Below are positions 18,876-28,323 of a stretch of 64,000 nt of DNA, in pieces; within the stretch, counting starts at the first letter, position 1; every line of letters begins with the position of its first letter. A program made the position numbers and the translations under genes. Below the pieces are notes generated by a model. It was not told the DNA's origin and ran no database searches. It saw nothing but the letters and a program-made list of their open reading frames with translations. Source of the stretch: Microcaldota archaeon (GTDB lineage: Archaea; Micrarchaeota; Micrarchaeia; Anstonellales; J096); contig WAMF01000001.1 in NCBI GenBank assembly GCA_015522475.1, positions 157,469-221,468 on the forward strand. The letters are read 5' to 3'.

Positions 18876-21800
18876 ATGATGGAAGAGAAGGAACAAACGT
18901 GGCCGACATGGCCTAAGGGGTTGTTTGCGTCGCTGTTAGTTGTAATGCTTCTACTTACATTTAGCAGCCTTTTCCATGCTGCTACATCTACACCCTCTCC
19001 CACAAAGAAATTAACTGCAGAAATTGTGGTTTCTGATGATGGTGGGAAAGTAATTGTGTATCCTTATGAGTTAATCCAACAAGGAGGTAAAGTAACACCA
19101 GGGCCGGCTTATCCTATGTATGAGGCGGCGTTCATAAACATAACTGTCGTCGATGGCAAGGGTAAAGAGGCAGTCTTCATCATAGCGAAAGATGAGAAAG
19201 GAAATGTGTTAATACCGTCTGAATGTAGCTTGGGCCTTGGCAGCTTTCAACTGACTCCTGGCCAAGTAATCAGTGGCACACAGTTCATTACGTGCGATGT
19301 AGCTTTTAAAGGTCTGAATTTGACTACAGGAGGATATGTGGTCTTAAACATGGGAATGAAAGAGAACGGCGTCGTTTTGAGCACAAGTAGAGCACTTACA
19401 CTTTGGGGTGTAAGCAAGGGAAAAGACATGAGCAATCTTCTAGCCACATATATCAACGTCAACGACCCATGGTGTTTTACGGCTCTTATCCTTATTGGCT
19501 TGTTCATAGCGGCTTTTTATACGAGGGGCATAGGCCCTGTTGTTGGTCTTTATGACTTGCTTTATCCTCGTCTTATGACACCTCCAGAGCCGCGCTACAG
19601 CGACCTTCTGGGCCCTGTTGTTGGTAGGGAGGTTATGGACAGGCACTGGAAGATTGCCACATCTAGGGCAAAAAGGGCCCTCTTGAAGAAATATATATTT
19701 GGCCCAAGCATTGGTAAAAAGTCAAGAAGGGACTGGATGAAAAAGAGTGGCAGAGAGATAGTGGAAGAAATAGCGAGAAGGCACGGCGCTAAGAATGTAG
19801 AAGACCTCCTCAAGAAAATGGAAGCCAAACGCCAAGCAGCCTTGGCTGCAGGTAACGAAAGAGAAGCCAAAGAACATGAAATGGACCTTAAACGTGTTGC
19901 CGGCGTCTACATGGCAAGCAAAAGACCCGGCGAGGTCTTTGGCAAAGCAAAGCCCAACAAAGTAAAGGATATGAGTGATGAGGTTATCGACAACATAAAG
20001 CGGATACCTTTCTTAGGCATGGCTCTTAGCCCAGGCACGCTCATTTGGGACAGGATGATGGATGAGTGGTGGCAAGTAAAGACATCTTTAAAAGAAGCGG
20101 CTCTGACGTGGACAGGCTTGAGGGTTGTAGGAGGTCTTTTAGAAAGGGAAGGCGTAGCCGCCAGCGAAAACACATGGAGGGGTAGAGTAATTGCGAAGCT
20201 GAAGAAGTGGGGGAGCACTGGACTCACATACAAACTATTCAATATGGAGAATGCAGTAAAGCATGGCTTGGGTAAAATGGAGGAGGCTGCACGACGGATA
20301 CTTTTCCTCAATGCTTTGGCAGAGGTGCTTGGTGAAGATGTTGCCTCATCATTAGCAGAGCTTGATTTTGTCATGGCTTTCAGAGAAGAAAATGAAGAGA
20401 GAATAGCGCGCATAAGAAAGGCTCTGGATGGCATATCGGAAGCAGATTGGAATAAAGTCAGAAACATTTGGAGCAGCTTAAATGAGGGGGGTGAATTTGA
20501 GGCTGGACTTAACGCTTTCAAGAAAGCCATGGGCAAGGGCAGTGCACTTTACGGCGTAGCAGATGAGATCATAAACGCCACCCACAGCGAAGGCGGACCA
20601 CTCGCTGAATACGACACATATTACAATTTGGCATCTACTTTGGATTCTGTTTCTGGGAGGCTTAAGTATGGCTTTGCTTCTCAAACAGACTTAAGCGAGC
20701 AAAACTTACGTTTCTATTACTTCGGCGAAAAGCTCTATAATATGTTCACAGATTTGAATGATAATGAAGCGCTCTCCTCTTTAACATGGAAGGACATACG
20801 AGAGGCAGCCCACGTTAGCCTCGATATCGTGCTTGCTAGTGAAATAAACCGTGTAACACCTGTTGGTGACCCTCTTTTCGTAAGTCAAATTTACTCTAAA
20901 ATAGGGGCTGATCCCTACACAAAGCGCGTAGCCTTAGATGACAACTCTATATGGCACGAATTGATGAGAGATGTATTTGCCAGGTTTTCCAAAGCCAAGG
21001 AGACCGTAAGCGACGACGCTCTCTACCAGTTTTTAGCAGCAGTTAAGGAACACCTTAAGACGTCAGGAGCAGAAAGAACACCCATTACAGCAGGATTAAC
21101 AGAAGTTACCCCTTATGAAGCTACAACTATCAGAAATTGGGGTAATCTACTCAGAGAGACGGCTGAAAGGGATTATTTGATGTCAGATCCCGGCAGAGTA
21201 GCTCTTGCTACAGTAGCCACAGAGCACATGATTCATCCGCCCAGCGAGATTGCCACAGGCATTGAAAAACCCTGGCACTACGTAAAATGGAATCTTGTGG
21301 ATCAAGATACAGTTACTTCACTAAGTGGTCCGCATGGATATGATGTAATACAAGGTGCTGTACGCGGCTATGCAGGTCATACGCTTTACCTCTCTGAAAC
21401 GACGGCGCTCATACACTCTCTGGTTGTGCAGTCTAGAGGAAAAGAAGAGGGCTTTGTTGGCATCTACGCGAGGCCAAAAGCCAACATTATCCATCAATTA
21501 TCCGATCAGATTAATCAAACGATAAATACATTCACAGCTACTTCGCTTCCTTTAACTCCAACTCAACAAGCTGAGTTAGAGTCTATAGTTAAACAAGTGT
21601 TGTTAGAAGGTAAGGAAGCACTTTTAAAAACTACCGAGGTCGCTCTTCAAAAAGCGCACAGTGAGAACGGCGATGGAAAATTATACGTCGAAGAAAACAC
21701 AGGACATATACTTAAGGCTCTCTTAAAGGATCGTATAAATAGACTCAAATCAGACCTTATGAAGAGAGGTTATTCAAAAAGCGATATTAAAAAATTGTTA

Positions 21801-24800
21801 AAGGCATCTGCAGAAGTGGCGAGCGACGTAGCCAAAGGAGTATCCAATACCTTAGTGTGGGACAAGGATGAGAGTATACAACATGTTCCCTTCCACATGC
21901 TTAATCTCATAAGTAGCATGATTGATCTCGTAAGTAGTGAGAAGGATAAGAAGGAGCTCCAATCTGTGTTGAGGAAAAACTTAGAAGCAGAGTTAAAAGT
22001 TAGAGGAATCTTACCCTCTGACATCAAGAAGATATTTGCAAAAGGAGGGGAGGCAGCGTTATCAGAGGCCATTATAAAATTACTTCAGGCAGACACATTA
22101 ACTGCTAAATCTGCTAAAGAAGTGGAAGAAATTGTGCGCAAGGACATAGAGAGGATATTACCAAAGGAGAAAATCCATGGTCTGTATGGATTGGAGGAGA
22201 AGGATGTACAAGCCATCCTCTATGAAGCTTCAACAACAATAAGAAATGGGCCGTGGATAGAAGAAGAATATGTAAATCAACCAGCTGTTGGTGTAATCCA
22301 CAATATAAAGGTGGGCTTAGCTGAAGAGGAGTCCAACCAAACCATAGGCACGGGTTATGATCAAATTCAGTTCGTGAGAAATGCTATACCCCACATGATA
22401 TACTATGCACGCAGAAGGACAGGGAGCGACAACCCAGAGGATATAGCAGCTTATCTCAAAGAGGCACATGATATTACACCTCTAGAGATAGAACATGGTA
22501 TAGAAAAAGAAGGCGCCATATTCATGGAAACAAAGACGGGTGAGGTCTTACCTGTTTATACAAACACAGAAGAGAATAGAGCGGGTATGATCTCAACCAT
22601 AAATAGGTTGGGCTGCTGCACTTCTTCTGTAGCAGAGATAAATAGTATAGGGACACTTGGTATCGCAGGTCGTTTGCCAGCTGTTCATCTATTAGGACTT
22701 GATACATTTTCATTGGTATATGAGAAGGATGGGAAACTCGTCTTTTATCAGCCAGAGAGTATCCCCAACATACATCCGGATGATATAGAAAAGGCTCTTG
22801 ATGTGGCATCCAAAAGGGTTTCTCCAGGAGGCGGGGGATATATATCTCAAGCTGAAATAAATGCTCTCAACTCAATACGCGAAAAGATTCGGAGAGGAAG
22901 AGGCTCCTTTGATAGGGATGAATTTGAACACGCCATTAATGCAGTATTAAAGCTCTATCAACACGGCGCCGACAACATAACACCAGAGATAGCTGTTGGT
23001 TTAGCCATGGCCTATGGAGAGAAGACAGGAGACTTCTCTCTCTTATTTAATGGGCCAGTCTCTCGATATTACATCATAGGAACCAAACATGACGTCATGA
23101 ATGCCGTCAGAGATATAGCCACGAATGCAGGGATGGGTAAGAGGAACCTAGCATTGACTACATCAATATACAACTTAAAGAAAAGCCTTGTACGAAGTGC
23201 CAATTTGATTTTGGGTGGGGCGCCCGGTATAGCTCTTAATATGGAGCATGTGACGACGTGGGCATCAAAGACAGAAGCAGCCTGGCATGGCCTCATGCTC
23301 CTAAGAGAAGCGGAAGAGGATGAAAAACAACTTAGGCAGATGGACTTAGAGACGGCTGAAAGTAGAAGGTCCGGCGTAAAAGTAAGAATGGATGCTCTTA
23401 ACATAGAGATTGAAAACAGAAGGAAGCGCATAAAATATCTAAAGTGGCTGGACAAAACCAAGAAAACAGATCACAGTAAGGATATAGCCCGACTCGAAGG
23501 AGAAATTAGGGACTTCGAATCAAGAGTCCATGTTTTACGCAACAAATGGAAGAACCTCAAGGGTGAAATAAAGGCTTATGAGCGAGAGACTAAACAGATA
23601 GATAGGGTGCTTGAGTCATTAAATCATTATATCAATTATTTAGGTTATTTTCATGGTAGAGATGATTACTTCATTGTAATGGCTAAGAGAGGTGGTAAGG
23701 AAGCAACTCTAGCTCAAGGTCCAACACGTGGGCAATCTCTTGTGCCTGTTGGATACTTTTTTGAAAAAGGAGAACCAGCCACATACATGAGCGAAGCACT
23801 TAAACGTTATTCCCCTCTAGGCTCTTTACAATATCGTCTAGTAAAGTGGGGGTCTATAGCAAGTCAGCGTTTTTCTAAATTCGCTACGTTGGCAAACAGT
23901 GCTATGTGGAGAGGCATTGTTCAACCAACAGGTTATGACTTTGCATATGAGGTGGATGATGCTATTATAGAGAAGTGGAGAGAACGTTATGGTGAAGAGG
24001 TTGTGGCAAATTTCCTCAGTGCCATGCCTAGGGCTAAGGATATGTACAAACACAGGACAAAGAACAGAGCAGGCGAACGATGGGAACTTACTATGAAGGG
24101 CCTATTCACAAACCTTATGGCCTATGGTACTGTGCCTTTGGGTGTGCTTGGTGTTACATTGGGAGGGGGAGCTCTACTCGGAGCTGCAGCTTTAGGCACA
24201 TTGGGGTTGTTGCCATCGAATGTATGGGCTAGAGCTGATAGATTCATAAGCAAGAAACTGCGAAACGAGACAGAGAGGAGTGTTCTTTCATATGCAAATG
24301 TGAATTGGTTAACTACACCCGGAGCTCCAAATTACCAATGGTATTCGAAGCAGGTGGGTGTTGTTCAAGGAGGGCCTCTTAGCCCAAATCCTGGCCTTTC
24401 ATACTTAGACATAAGAACAGGTATGAGGAAGCTTGAATCTACTGTTGGGACACAGATGGGCTTTGTGTCTCCAGGATATGAGTTCCTTGGTGGAGAATAC
24501 ATGCCTCTTGGAGGACCTATAAACTTAAAGTACAACCTTGTTAAGCGATATGAAGAGATGCGCAAAGAGATTTTGGGTTCTGGGCCTAAATATAACTATG
24601 CGTTTGCCATATTTTCACCCGTCTTTCTTACAAATTACCTGGCTTTTTATGCATATATGAAACATGGTGCCTATAAATTTGCTAGGCAGAGAGGGCAGGG
24701 ACGCGTATCTGCTTTAGCGGGCGCACTCAAGGAGACAATTGTGCCACCCCTACTTATGGCTGGTGGTGGTCTTCTTGGTGCTGCCGCCGGCAGCTTTTTA

Positions 24801-24950
24801 GGAGCTATGGCTGTAGGTTCTGTAGGCACTTTCATGCTTTGGCCGTATACACAAGAAGTTATGGTCGCTTGCCCCAGATGTGGCAGACTAAAGCCAAGAG
24901 GCAAAGCCTGCCCATATTGTGGTTTTAAACCAGCCTCACCAAAGTACTAA
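18876..24950 (+). CDS. Giant membrane protein, 2024 residues, with C-terminal zinc ribbon
   Basis: I do not recognise this family. A signal/TM helix lies at about residues 15-36, followed by an extracytoplasmic beta-rich domain of about 160 residues. A second TM at about 196-214 leads to some 1500 residues predicted cytoplasmic and mainly helical. A strong coiled coil lies near 1475-1590 (23300-23640). Gly/Ala-rich membrane segments occur at about 1741-1781, 1905-1930 and 1953-1991. A zinc ribbon (CPRCG ... CPYCG) ends the protein at about 1997-2018. The plan of signal, outer domain, TM and giant inner part matches the 2202-residue protein at 52582, though the sequences differ. A central part contains paired Cys (LGCCTSS). 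It may be a scaffold of a membrane apparatus. Confidence 0.8.
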   Translation: MMEEKEQTWPTWPKGLFASLLVVMLLLTFSSLFHAATSTPSPTKKLTAEIVVSDDGGKVIVYPYELIQQGGKVTPGPAYPMYEAAFINITVVDGKGKEAVFIIAKDEKGNVLIPSECSLGLGSFQLTPGQVISGTQFITCDVAFKGLNLTTGGYVVLNMGMKENGVVLSTSRALTLWGVSKGKDMSNLLATYINVNDPWCFTALILIGLFIAAFYTRGIGPVVGLYDLLYPRLMTPPEPRYSDLLGPVVGREVMDRHWKIATSRAKRALLKKYIFGPSIGKKSRRDWMKKSGREIVEEIARRHGAKNVEDLLKKMEAKRQAALAAGNEREAKEHEMDLKRVAGVYMASKRPGEVFGKAKPNKVKDMSDEVIDNIKRIPFLGMALSPGTLIWDRMMDEWWQVKTSLKEAALTWTGLRVVGGLLEREGVAASENTWRGRVIAKLKKWGSTGLTYKLFNMENAVKHGLGKMEEAARRILFLNALAEVLGEDVASSLAELDFVMAFREENEERIARIRKALDGISEADWNKVRNIWSSLNEGGEFEAGLNAFKKAMGKGSALYGVADEIINATHSEGGPLAEYDTYYNLASTLDSVSGRLKYGFASQTDLSEQNLRFYYFGEKLYNMFTDLNDNEALSSLTWKDIREAAHVSLDIVLASEINRVTPVGDPLFVSQIYSKIGADPYTKRVALDDNSIWHELMRDVFARFSKAKETVSDDALYQFLAAVKEHLKTSGAERTPITAGLTEVTPYEATTIRNWGNLLRETAERDYLMSDPGRVALATVATEHMIHPPSEIATGIEKPWHYVKWNLVDQDTVTSLSGPHGYDVIQGAVRGYAGHTLYLSETTALIHSLVVQSRGKEEGFVGIYARPKANIIHQLSDQINQTINTFTATSLPLTPTQQAELESIVKQVLLEGKEALLKTTEVALQKAHSENGDGKLYVEENTGHILKALLKDRINRLKSDLMKRGYSKSDIKKLLKASAEVASDVAKGVSNTLVWDKDESIQHVPFHMLNLISSMIDLVSSEKDKKELQSVLRKNLEAELKVRGILPSDIKKIFAKGGEAALSEAIIKLLQADTLTAKSAKEVEEIVRKDIERILPKEKIHGLYGLEEKDVQAILYEASTTIRNGPWIEEEYVNQPAVGVIHNIKVGLAEEESNQTIGTGYDQIQFVRNAIPHMIYYARRRTGSDNPEDIAAYLKEAHDITPLEIEHGIEKEGAIFMETKTGEVLPVYTNTEENRAGMISTINRLGCCTSSVAEINSIGTLGIAGRLPAVHLLGLDTFSLVYEKDGKLVFYQPESIPNIHPDDIEKALDVASKRVSPGGGGYISQAEINALNSIREKIRRGRGSFDRDEFEHAINAVLKLYQHGADNITPEIAVGLAMAYGEKTGDFSLLFNGPVSRYYIIGTKHDVMNAVRDIATNAGMGKRNLALTTSIYNLKKSLVRSANLILGGAPGIALNMEHVTTWASKTEAAWHGLMLLREAEEDEKQLRQMDLETAESRRSGVKVRMDALNIEIENRRKRIKYLKWLDKTKKTDHSKDIARLEGEIRDFESRVHVLRNKWKNLKGEIKAYERETKQIDRVLESLNHYINYLGYFHGRDDYFIVMAKRGGKEATLAQGPTRGQSLVPVGYFFEKGEPATYMSEALKRYSPLGSLQYRLVKWGSIASQRFSKFATLANSAMWRGIVQPTGYDFAYEVDDAIIEKWRERYGEEVVANFLSAMPRAKDMYKHRTKNRAGERWELTMKGLFTNLMAYGTVPLGVLGVTLGGGALLGAAALGTLGLLPSNVWARADRFISKKLRNETERSVLSYANVNWLTTPGAPNYQWYSKQVGVVQGGPLSPNPGLSYLDIRTGMRKLESTVGTQMGFVSPGYEFLGGEYMPLGGPINLKYNLVKRYEEMRKEILGSGPKYNYAFAIFSPVFLTNYLAFYAYMKHGAYKFARQRGQGRVSALAGALKETIVPPLLMAGGGLLGAAAGSFLGAMAVGSVGTFMLWPYTQEVMVACPRCGRLKPRGKACPYCGFKPASPKY

Positions 24951-25039
24951 ATATGCTGCTAATATGGTCGCTAATTTATTGTAGTCCATTGTAGATTGTA
25001 GCTTCCAACCAAACTTCTCGAGATAAAATAGTAGTGGGT

Positions 25040-25304
25040 GCAGCGGGCAGCCTGCTTTGCATGCACTACCCAGGCGCACATCTCTAGCAGGGGGCTCCCC
25101 TCTGCTACCCTCCAAACAGCCACATAGCCCTTAGGGCTGCTCCTTTCGGCCTGACCCGGTTCAGGCTATGCAGCTAATGGAGGACAGAGGATCGACGCTC
25201 TTACTAAAGCTGCTTTCCCGAGTAGCACATACGCTGCAGGCATGCGGCCCACCATAAAGGGGATTTGTGGTACGGGGACCCCTAGCCCCCACCTTGCCCG
25301 CTGC
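25040..25304 (-). ncRNA. 7S SRP RNA
   Basis: The minus strand carries the helix 8 SRP54-binding signature, reading CCGGGTCAGGCCGAAAGG followed by AGCAGCC (about 25134-25160). The 5' and 3' ends pair perfectly as the archaeal helix 1: GCAGCGGGCA at the 5' end against TGCCCGCTGC at the 3' end. A G-rich 5' domain (GGTGGGGGCTAGGGGTCCCC) resembles the Alu-domain start of archaeal 7S RNA. About 265 nt is within the usual size range once a few unpaired end bases are allowed. The RNA scaffolds SRP19 and SRP54 for co-translational targeting, relevant here given the many membrane proteins. It lies downstream of cysS on the same strand with its own promoter. Confidence 0.92.
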
Positions 25305-25325
25305 AATGTATTATGAGTGTTTCTC

Positions 25326-25334
25326 TTTAAAAAT
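25326..25334 (-). promoter_or_regulatory. TATA box of SRP RNA
   Basis: On the minus strand ATTTTTAAA is centred about 25 nt upstream of the helix 1 5' end. It lies in the gap after the cysS stop codon. Confidence 0.6.
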
Positions 25335-25368
25335 GAAGAGGGAGATCTACATTGGGCTTATTTTGACC

Positions 25369-26739
25369 TTACTTTGGTCTTATCTCCGTTCCCCCCTTCC
25401 CATCCATAACTACGTAGCCGGCTTTGTTGAGCTCATCGCGTATATCGTCGGAGAGTTCGTAGAGTTTGGCCTTTCTCAGCTCATCCCTCACGTGCTTTAT
25501 AACGTCGAGAAGGGCCTTCTCCTTGCCGGACGAGGAAAGGCCTTCTAATTTAACACCAAAGATGAACTGGAACTCCTTGAACAACAGCTTCGCTATTTCG
25601 ACACTCCATTTATCGAGAGAAGAGCCATGCTTATTCACGAGAGAAGCAGCCTTGTGGAGGTGAGCGAGGGCCTCGGGCAGGTTTAGGTTATGGGCTAAGG
25701 CGGAGAGGAAAGCGATGCGCTCCTCCTCTAATTCATTAACCCGGGTTCCCCCACTGCCGTCCAATGACAAAAGAAGCTTATATGTAGAGCTAAGCTTATT
25801 GTAGGCCTCCTCCGCAGCCTTTATGGCCTCTTCGTTTATGTCGAGGGGCTTCGAATAGTGCGCTGAAAGGAAGAAGAGGCGGAGGACCATGGGCTTCCAC
25901 TTAGCCAATGCATCCTTTAACGTTATGAAGTTGCCCAGGCTTTTGCTCATCTTCTTACCTTCGATGGTTAAAAGGCCAGAATGCACCCAAATCTTGGCAA
26001 AGGGCTTCCTTCCCATGTAAGCTTCGCTCTGTGCAATTTCGTTCTCGTGATGTGGGAAAATCAAATCCCTCGCACCGCCGTGAATGGTTAGGCCTTCTGG
26101 TGCGTACTTTAAGCTCATGGCGCTACACTCGATATGCCAACCCGGCCTGCCCTTCCCCCAAGGACTGTCCCAACATGGCCCAGAGCAGTCCTTTTTCCAG
26201 AGGGCAAAATCAGCGCTGTCCCTCTTCGTGGGGTCTGGCTCTATTCGATAGCCTTCGCGTATCTCGTCCAAGCTTTGGCCGGAAAGCTTTCCATAATCAG
26301 CGAATTTGGAGACGCTGTAATACACGCCGGTTTCCGTCTCATAGGCATAGCCTTTCTCCTCCAGCACCTTCACCATATGTATAATCTCGGGAATATGCTC
26401 CGAGACCTTTGGGTAAACATCAGCTCTTAACACGTTGAGCCTATCCAATAACTCAGTGGCTAAACGTTGGTAATGATCAGCTAACTTTATGGCATCTTCT
26501 CCACGCTCGTTAGCTCTCTTGATTATCTTATCCTCCACGTCGGTTACATTCTGCATGTGGAAGACCTTTCTGCCGTCATAAAGCAGGAGGCGCTTCAACA
26601 TGTCGAAGACAACGAAGTTCCTCGCGTGGCCGATGTGAGCGTCGTCGTAAGGAGTAAGCCCACACACGTACATCTTGATGTCGCGGTCCTCCAAGAGCTT
26701 CTCCTTCTTGCTAAGCGTGTCATACAGATAGATGTCCAT
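25369..26739 (-). CDS. cysS: Cysteinyl-tRNA synthetase
   Basis: This class I synthetase charges tRNA-Cys, whose gene lies at 9839. The signature YVCGLTPYDDAHIGHAR contains the zinc-ligand Cys and the HIGH-type motif. The other zinc ligands are in HIECSAMS and FPHHENEIAQSEA, and KMSKSLGN is the KMSKS loop. At 456 residues the length is normal. The wording of the first motif (T-P-Y-D-D-A-H) is a variant of the usual T-V-Y-D. A TTTTAAG box lies about 28 nt before the ATG, so a leaderless start is likely. Direct charging by CysRS suggests that the SepRS route is not required. Confidence 0.96.
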   Translation of the reverse strand: MDIYLYDTLSKKEKLLEDRDIKMYVCGLTPYDDAHIGHARNFVVFDMLKRLLLYDGRKVFHMQNVTDVEDKIIKRANERGEDAIKLADHYQRLATELLDRLNVLRADVYPKVSEHIPEIIHMVKVLEEKGYAYETETGVYYSVSKFADYGKLSGQSLDEIREGYRIEPDPTKRDSADFALWKKDCSGPCWDSPWGKGRPGWHIECSAMSLKYAPEGLTIHGGARDLIFPHHENEIAQSEAYMGRKPFAKIWVHSGLLTIEGKKMSKSLGNFITLKDALAKWKPMVLRLFFLSAHYSKPLDINEEAIKAAEEAYNKLSSTYKLLLSLDGSGGTRVNELEEERIAFLSALAHNLNLPEALAHLHKAASLVNKHGSSLDKWSVEIAKLLFKEFQFIFGVKLEGLSSSGKEKALLDVIKHVRDELRKAKLYELSDDIRDELNKAGYVVMDGKGGTEIRPK

Positions 26740-26866
26740 GGAGACATATGAAAGGGAGGACTTAAAAGCCTTAAGGAATCACTTGGAGAATCCAATACTC
26801 TACTCCTAAAACCCAATACCAACTTTGCAGCATGTAGTGTCTTAAGTTTATGTTCAGGATTTCTGC

Positions 26867-28273
26867 TCAGAGCCTAAAAGGCACCTTGCGCTTAAAGCAC
26901 CAATAATTACTTCTTATTTGTGGCGAGAGGGCTTTTATTTGCACTCCTTTCTTCATTGCCCCCTTAAGCACACCTATTAAGTGCGGATATGCAGGATTAA
27001 GTCCTACTTCACCAGCATCGAAATGTGCAACAAAAATAATTTGAGCCTCCATCCCTTTTTGAGCTAATTTTCCCAATTCATAGAAATGTCTCTCAGCTCT
27101 CTTTGAGTAAGGCTCAGGAAACAGTGTTTTCCATTTTTTATTGCCTGTCTTATTAACTATTTCTTTTGTGCAGTCTTTCGAAACAGTCGCTGAGGTCGCT
27201 GAGGTCACTGAGTCAAGTGGGACAAAATGGCTTGCGCCCTTTACTTCGACACACCCTTTAGTTCTTCCACTATTACCCTTACTTCTTTTACTCACATCCA
27301 CGAGGGCAAGATCGAATATAGAGTGGCCCACTTTTTTACAACCAAGCTGTGTCAGAATACCTTTCGTTCTTAAGAACTCTCTAGCCATTTCGGCGTCATA
27401 AAAGGGGTCAACATATACCCACTGGCCAAGCTCTTTGTTATATATGGCTTTAACCATAAACTTAAGTTTTCTTCCATTAGGTTGCTGAACAGCATAGAGT
27501 TTTGCTCCGGGCACGAGGTGTTGTGAGAGGCTGCCGGTATCCCTAAGGTAAACTCGCACATCATTTTTTTGTGCATCTTCCCTTTGCTTCTCACTTCTCT
27601 TAGCTTCTACAACAAAGCGGTTTATCCTCTTCTCGAATTCGAGAAATATCGGCTCTCCTAAATAAAGGGCAGAGCTAGCTAAGAGCATTTCACCTTCTCT
27701 GCCTTTGAGCAAAAGGCCACAACCTTCTACATACTGCCAAAGTGTGAACAAGCCAATGGCTGCATCACTTTCGTCGACATTCTTAGCAAGCAAACCAAAG
27801 GGCTTCATAAAGGCGTTCACAGCTTCTGGCGTCTTACGCGGAATGTTAAGTATGTCGAGGCTCCCACCCGGAAACAGCTCATACACTGAGATGCTCATAT
27901 TAAGCCTCTTCCCGAGCTCCATTATCTTCTTCTTCAGTTCCATGCCGCGCTTTGTTAGCATGCGCATAGGGCCTAGAGAGATAGGAAAGAAGCGTATATG
28001 CATGGCTTTAAGTTGGAGATCCACTTCACGAAAATGAGGCCCTTTCTCTTCTATAGATGAGCGGCCGGCAGGTAAAGAAAGAGGTGCATCTATGCCTACA
28101 ACAGAAGGCCTAAATTTCTCGATTAAAGTTAGGATTTCTTCATCCGAGAATACGCTACCCACCTTACTATAACTCTTCCCTTTTGCATCTCTCTTCCAAA
28201 AAGCATAACCTGTTCTTCGAGAAGGGCTGCCAGCTAAATCTAACGACAGAATGCTCATTGGCCTTTTCTCCAC
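26867..28273 (-). CDS. DUF429 (RNase H-fold) - SfsA (nuclease-like) fusion protein
   Basis: The N-terminal half (about residues 1-210) begins SILSLDLAGSPSRRTG and has VGIDAPLSLP and DESDAAIGL, the acidic strands of the DUF429 predicted RNase H-fold family. The C-terminal half (about 215-468) matches SfsA: NRFVVEAKR, RVYLRDTGSLSQHLVPGA, ROW-like RKLKFMVKA, VDPFYDAEMAREFL, then VEVKGAS and LFPEPYSKRAERHFYEL. FDLALVD plus EVK form a PD-(D/E)xK arrangement. SfsA was named for sugar fermentation stimulation in E. coli, but its biochemical role is unclear. I know these families as separate proteins, so the fusion is unusual. The GTG at 28273 is chosen because a shared TATA box lies about 26 nt upstream. 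Confidence 0.85.
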   Translation of the reverse strand: MEKRPMSILSLDLAGSPSRRTGYAFWKRDAKGKSYSKVGSVFSDEEILTLIEKFRPSVVGIDAPLSLPAGRSSIEEKGPHFREVDLQLKAMHIRFFPISLGPMRMLTKRGMELKKKIMELGKRLNMSISVYELFPGGSLDILNIPRKTPEAVNAFMKPFGLLAKNVDESDAAIGLFTLWQYVEGCGLLLKGREGEMLLASSALYLGEPIFLEFEKRINRFVVEAKRSEKQREDAQKNDVRVYLRDTGSLSQHLVPGAKLYAVQQPNGRKLKFMVKAIYNKELGQWVYVDPFYDAEMAREFLRTKGILTQLGCKKVGHSIFDLALVDVSKRSKGNSGRTKGCVEVKGASHFVPLDSVTSATSATVSKDCTKEIVNKTGNKKWKTLFPEPYSKRAERHFYELGKLAQKGMEAQIIFVAHFDAGEVGLNPAYPHLIGVLKGAMKKGVQIKALSPQIRSNYWCFKRKVPFRL

Positions 28274-28294
28274 ACGCAAGCTGGCAATAAAAGG

Positions 28295-28305
28295 TTTAAA
28301 TATTT
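28295..28305. promoter_or_regulatory. Shared TATA box of a divergent gene pair
   Basis: TTTAAATATTT lies between the DUF429-SfsA gene and the 689-residue membrane protein. Its centre is about 25-26 nt from a start codon on each strand (GTG 28273 minus, ATG 28324 plus), consistent with two leaderless transcripts from one symmetric core. Confidence 0.55.
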
Positions 28306-28323
28306 ATGGGGAGAAGATTGGGC

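Noticed and set aside
25267..25548. A plus-strand open frame of 93 codons
   Set aside because: It overlaps the SRP RNA and the cysS 3' end on the other strand and has no family signal.
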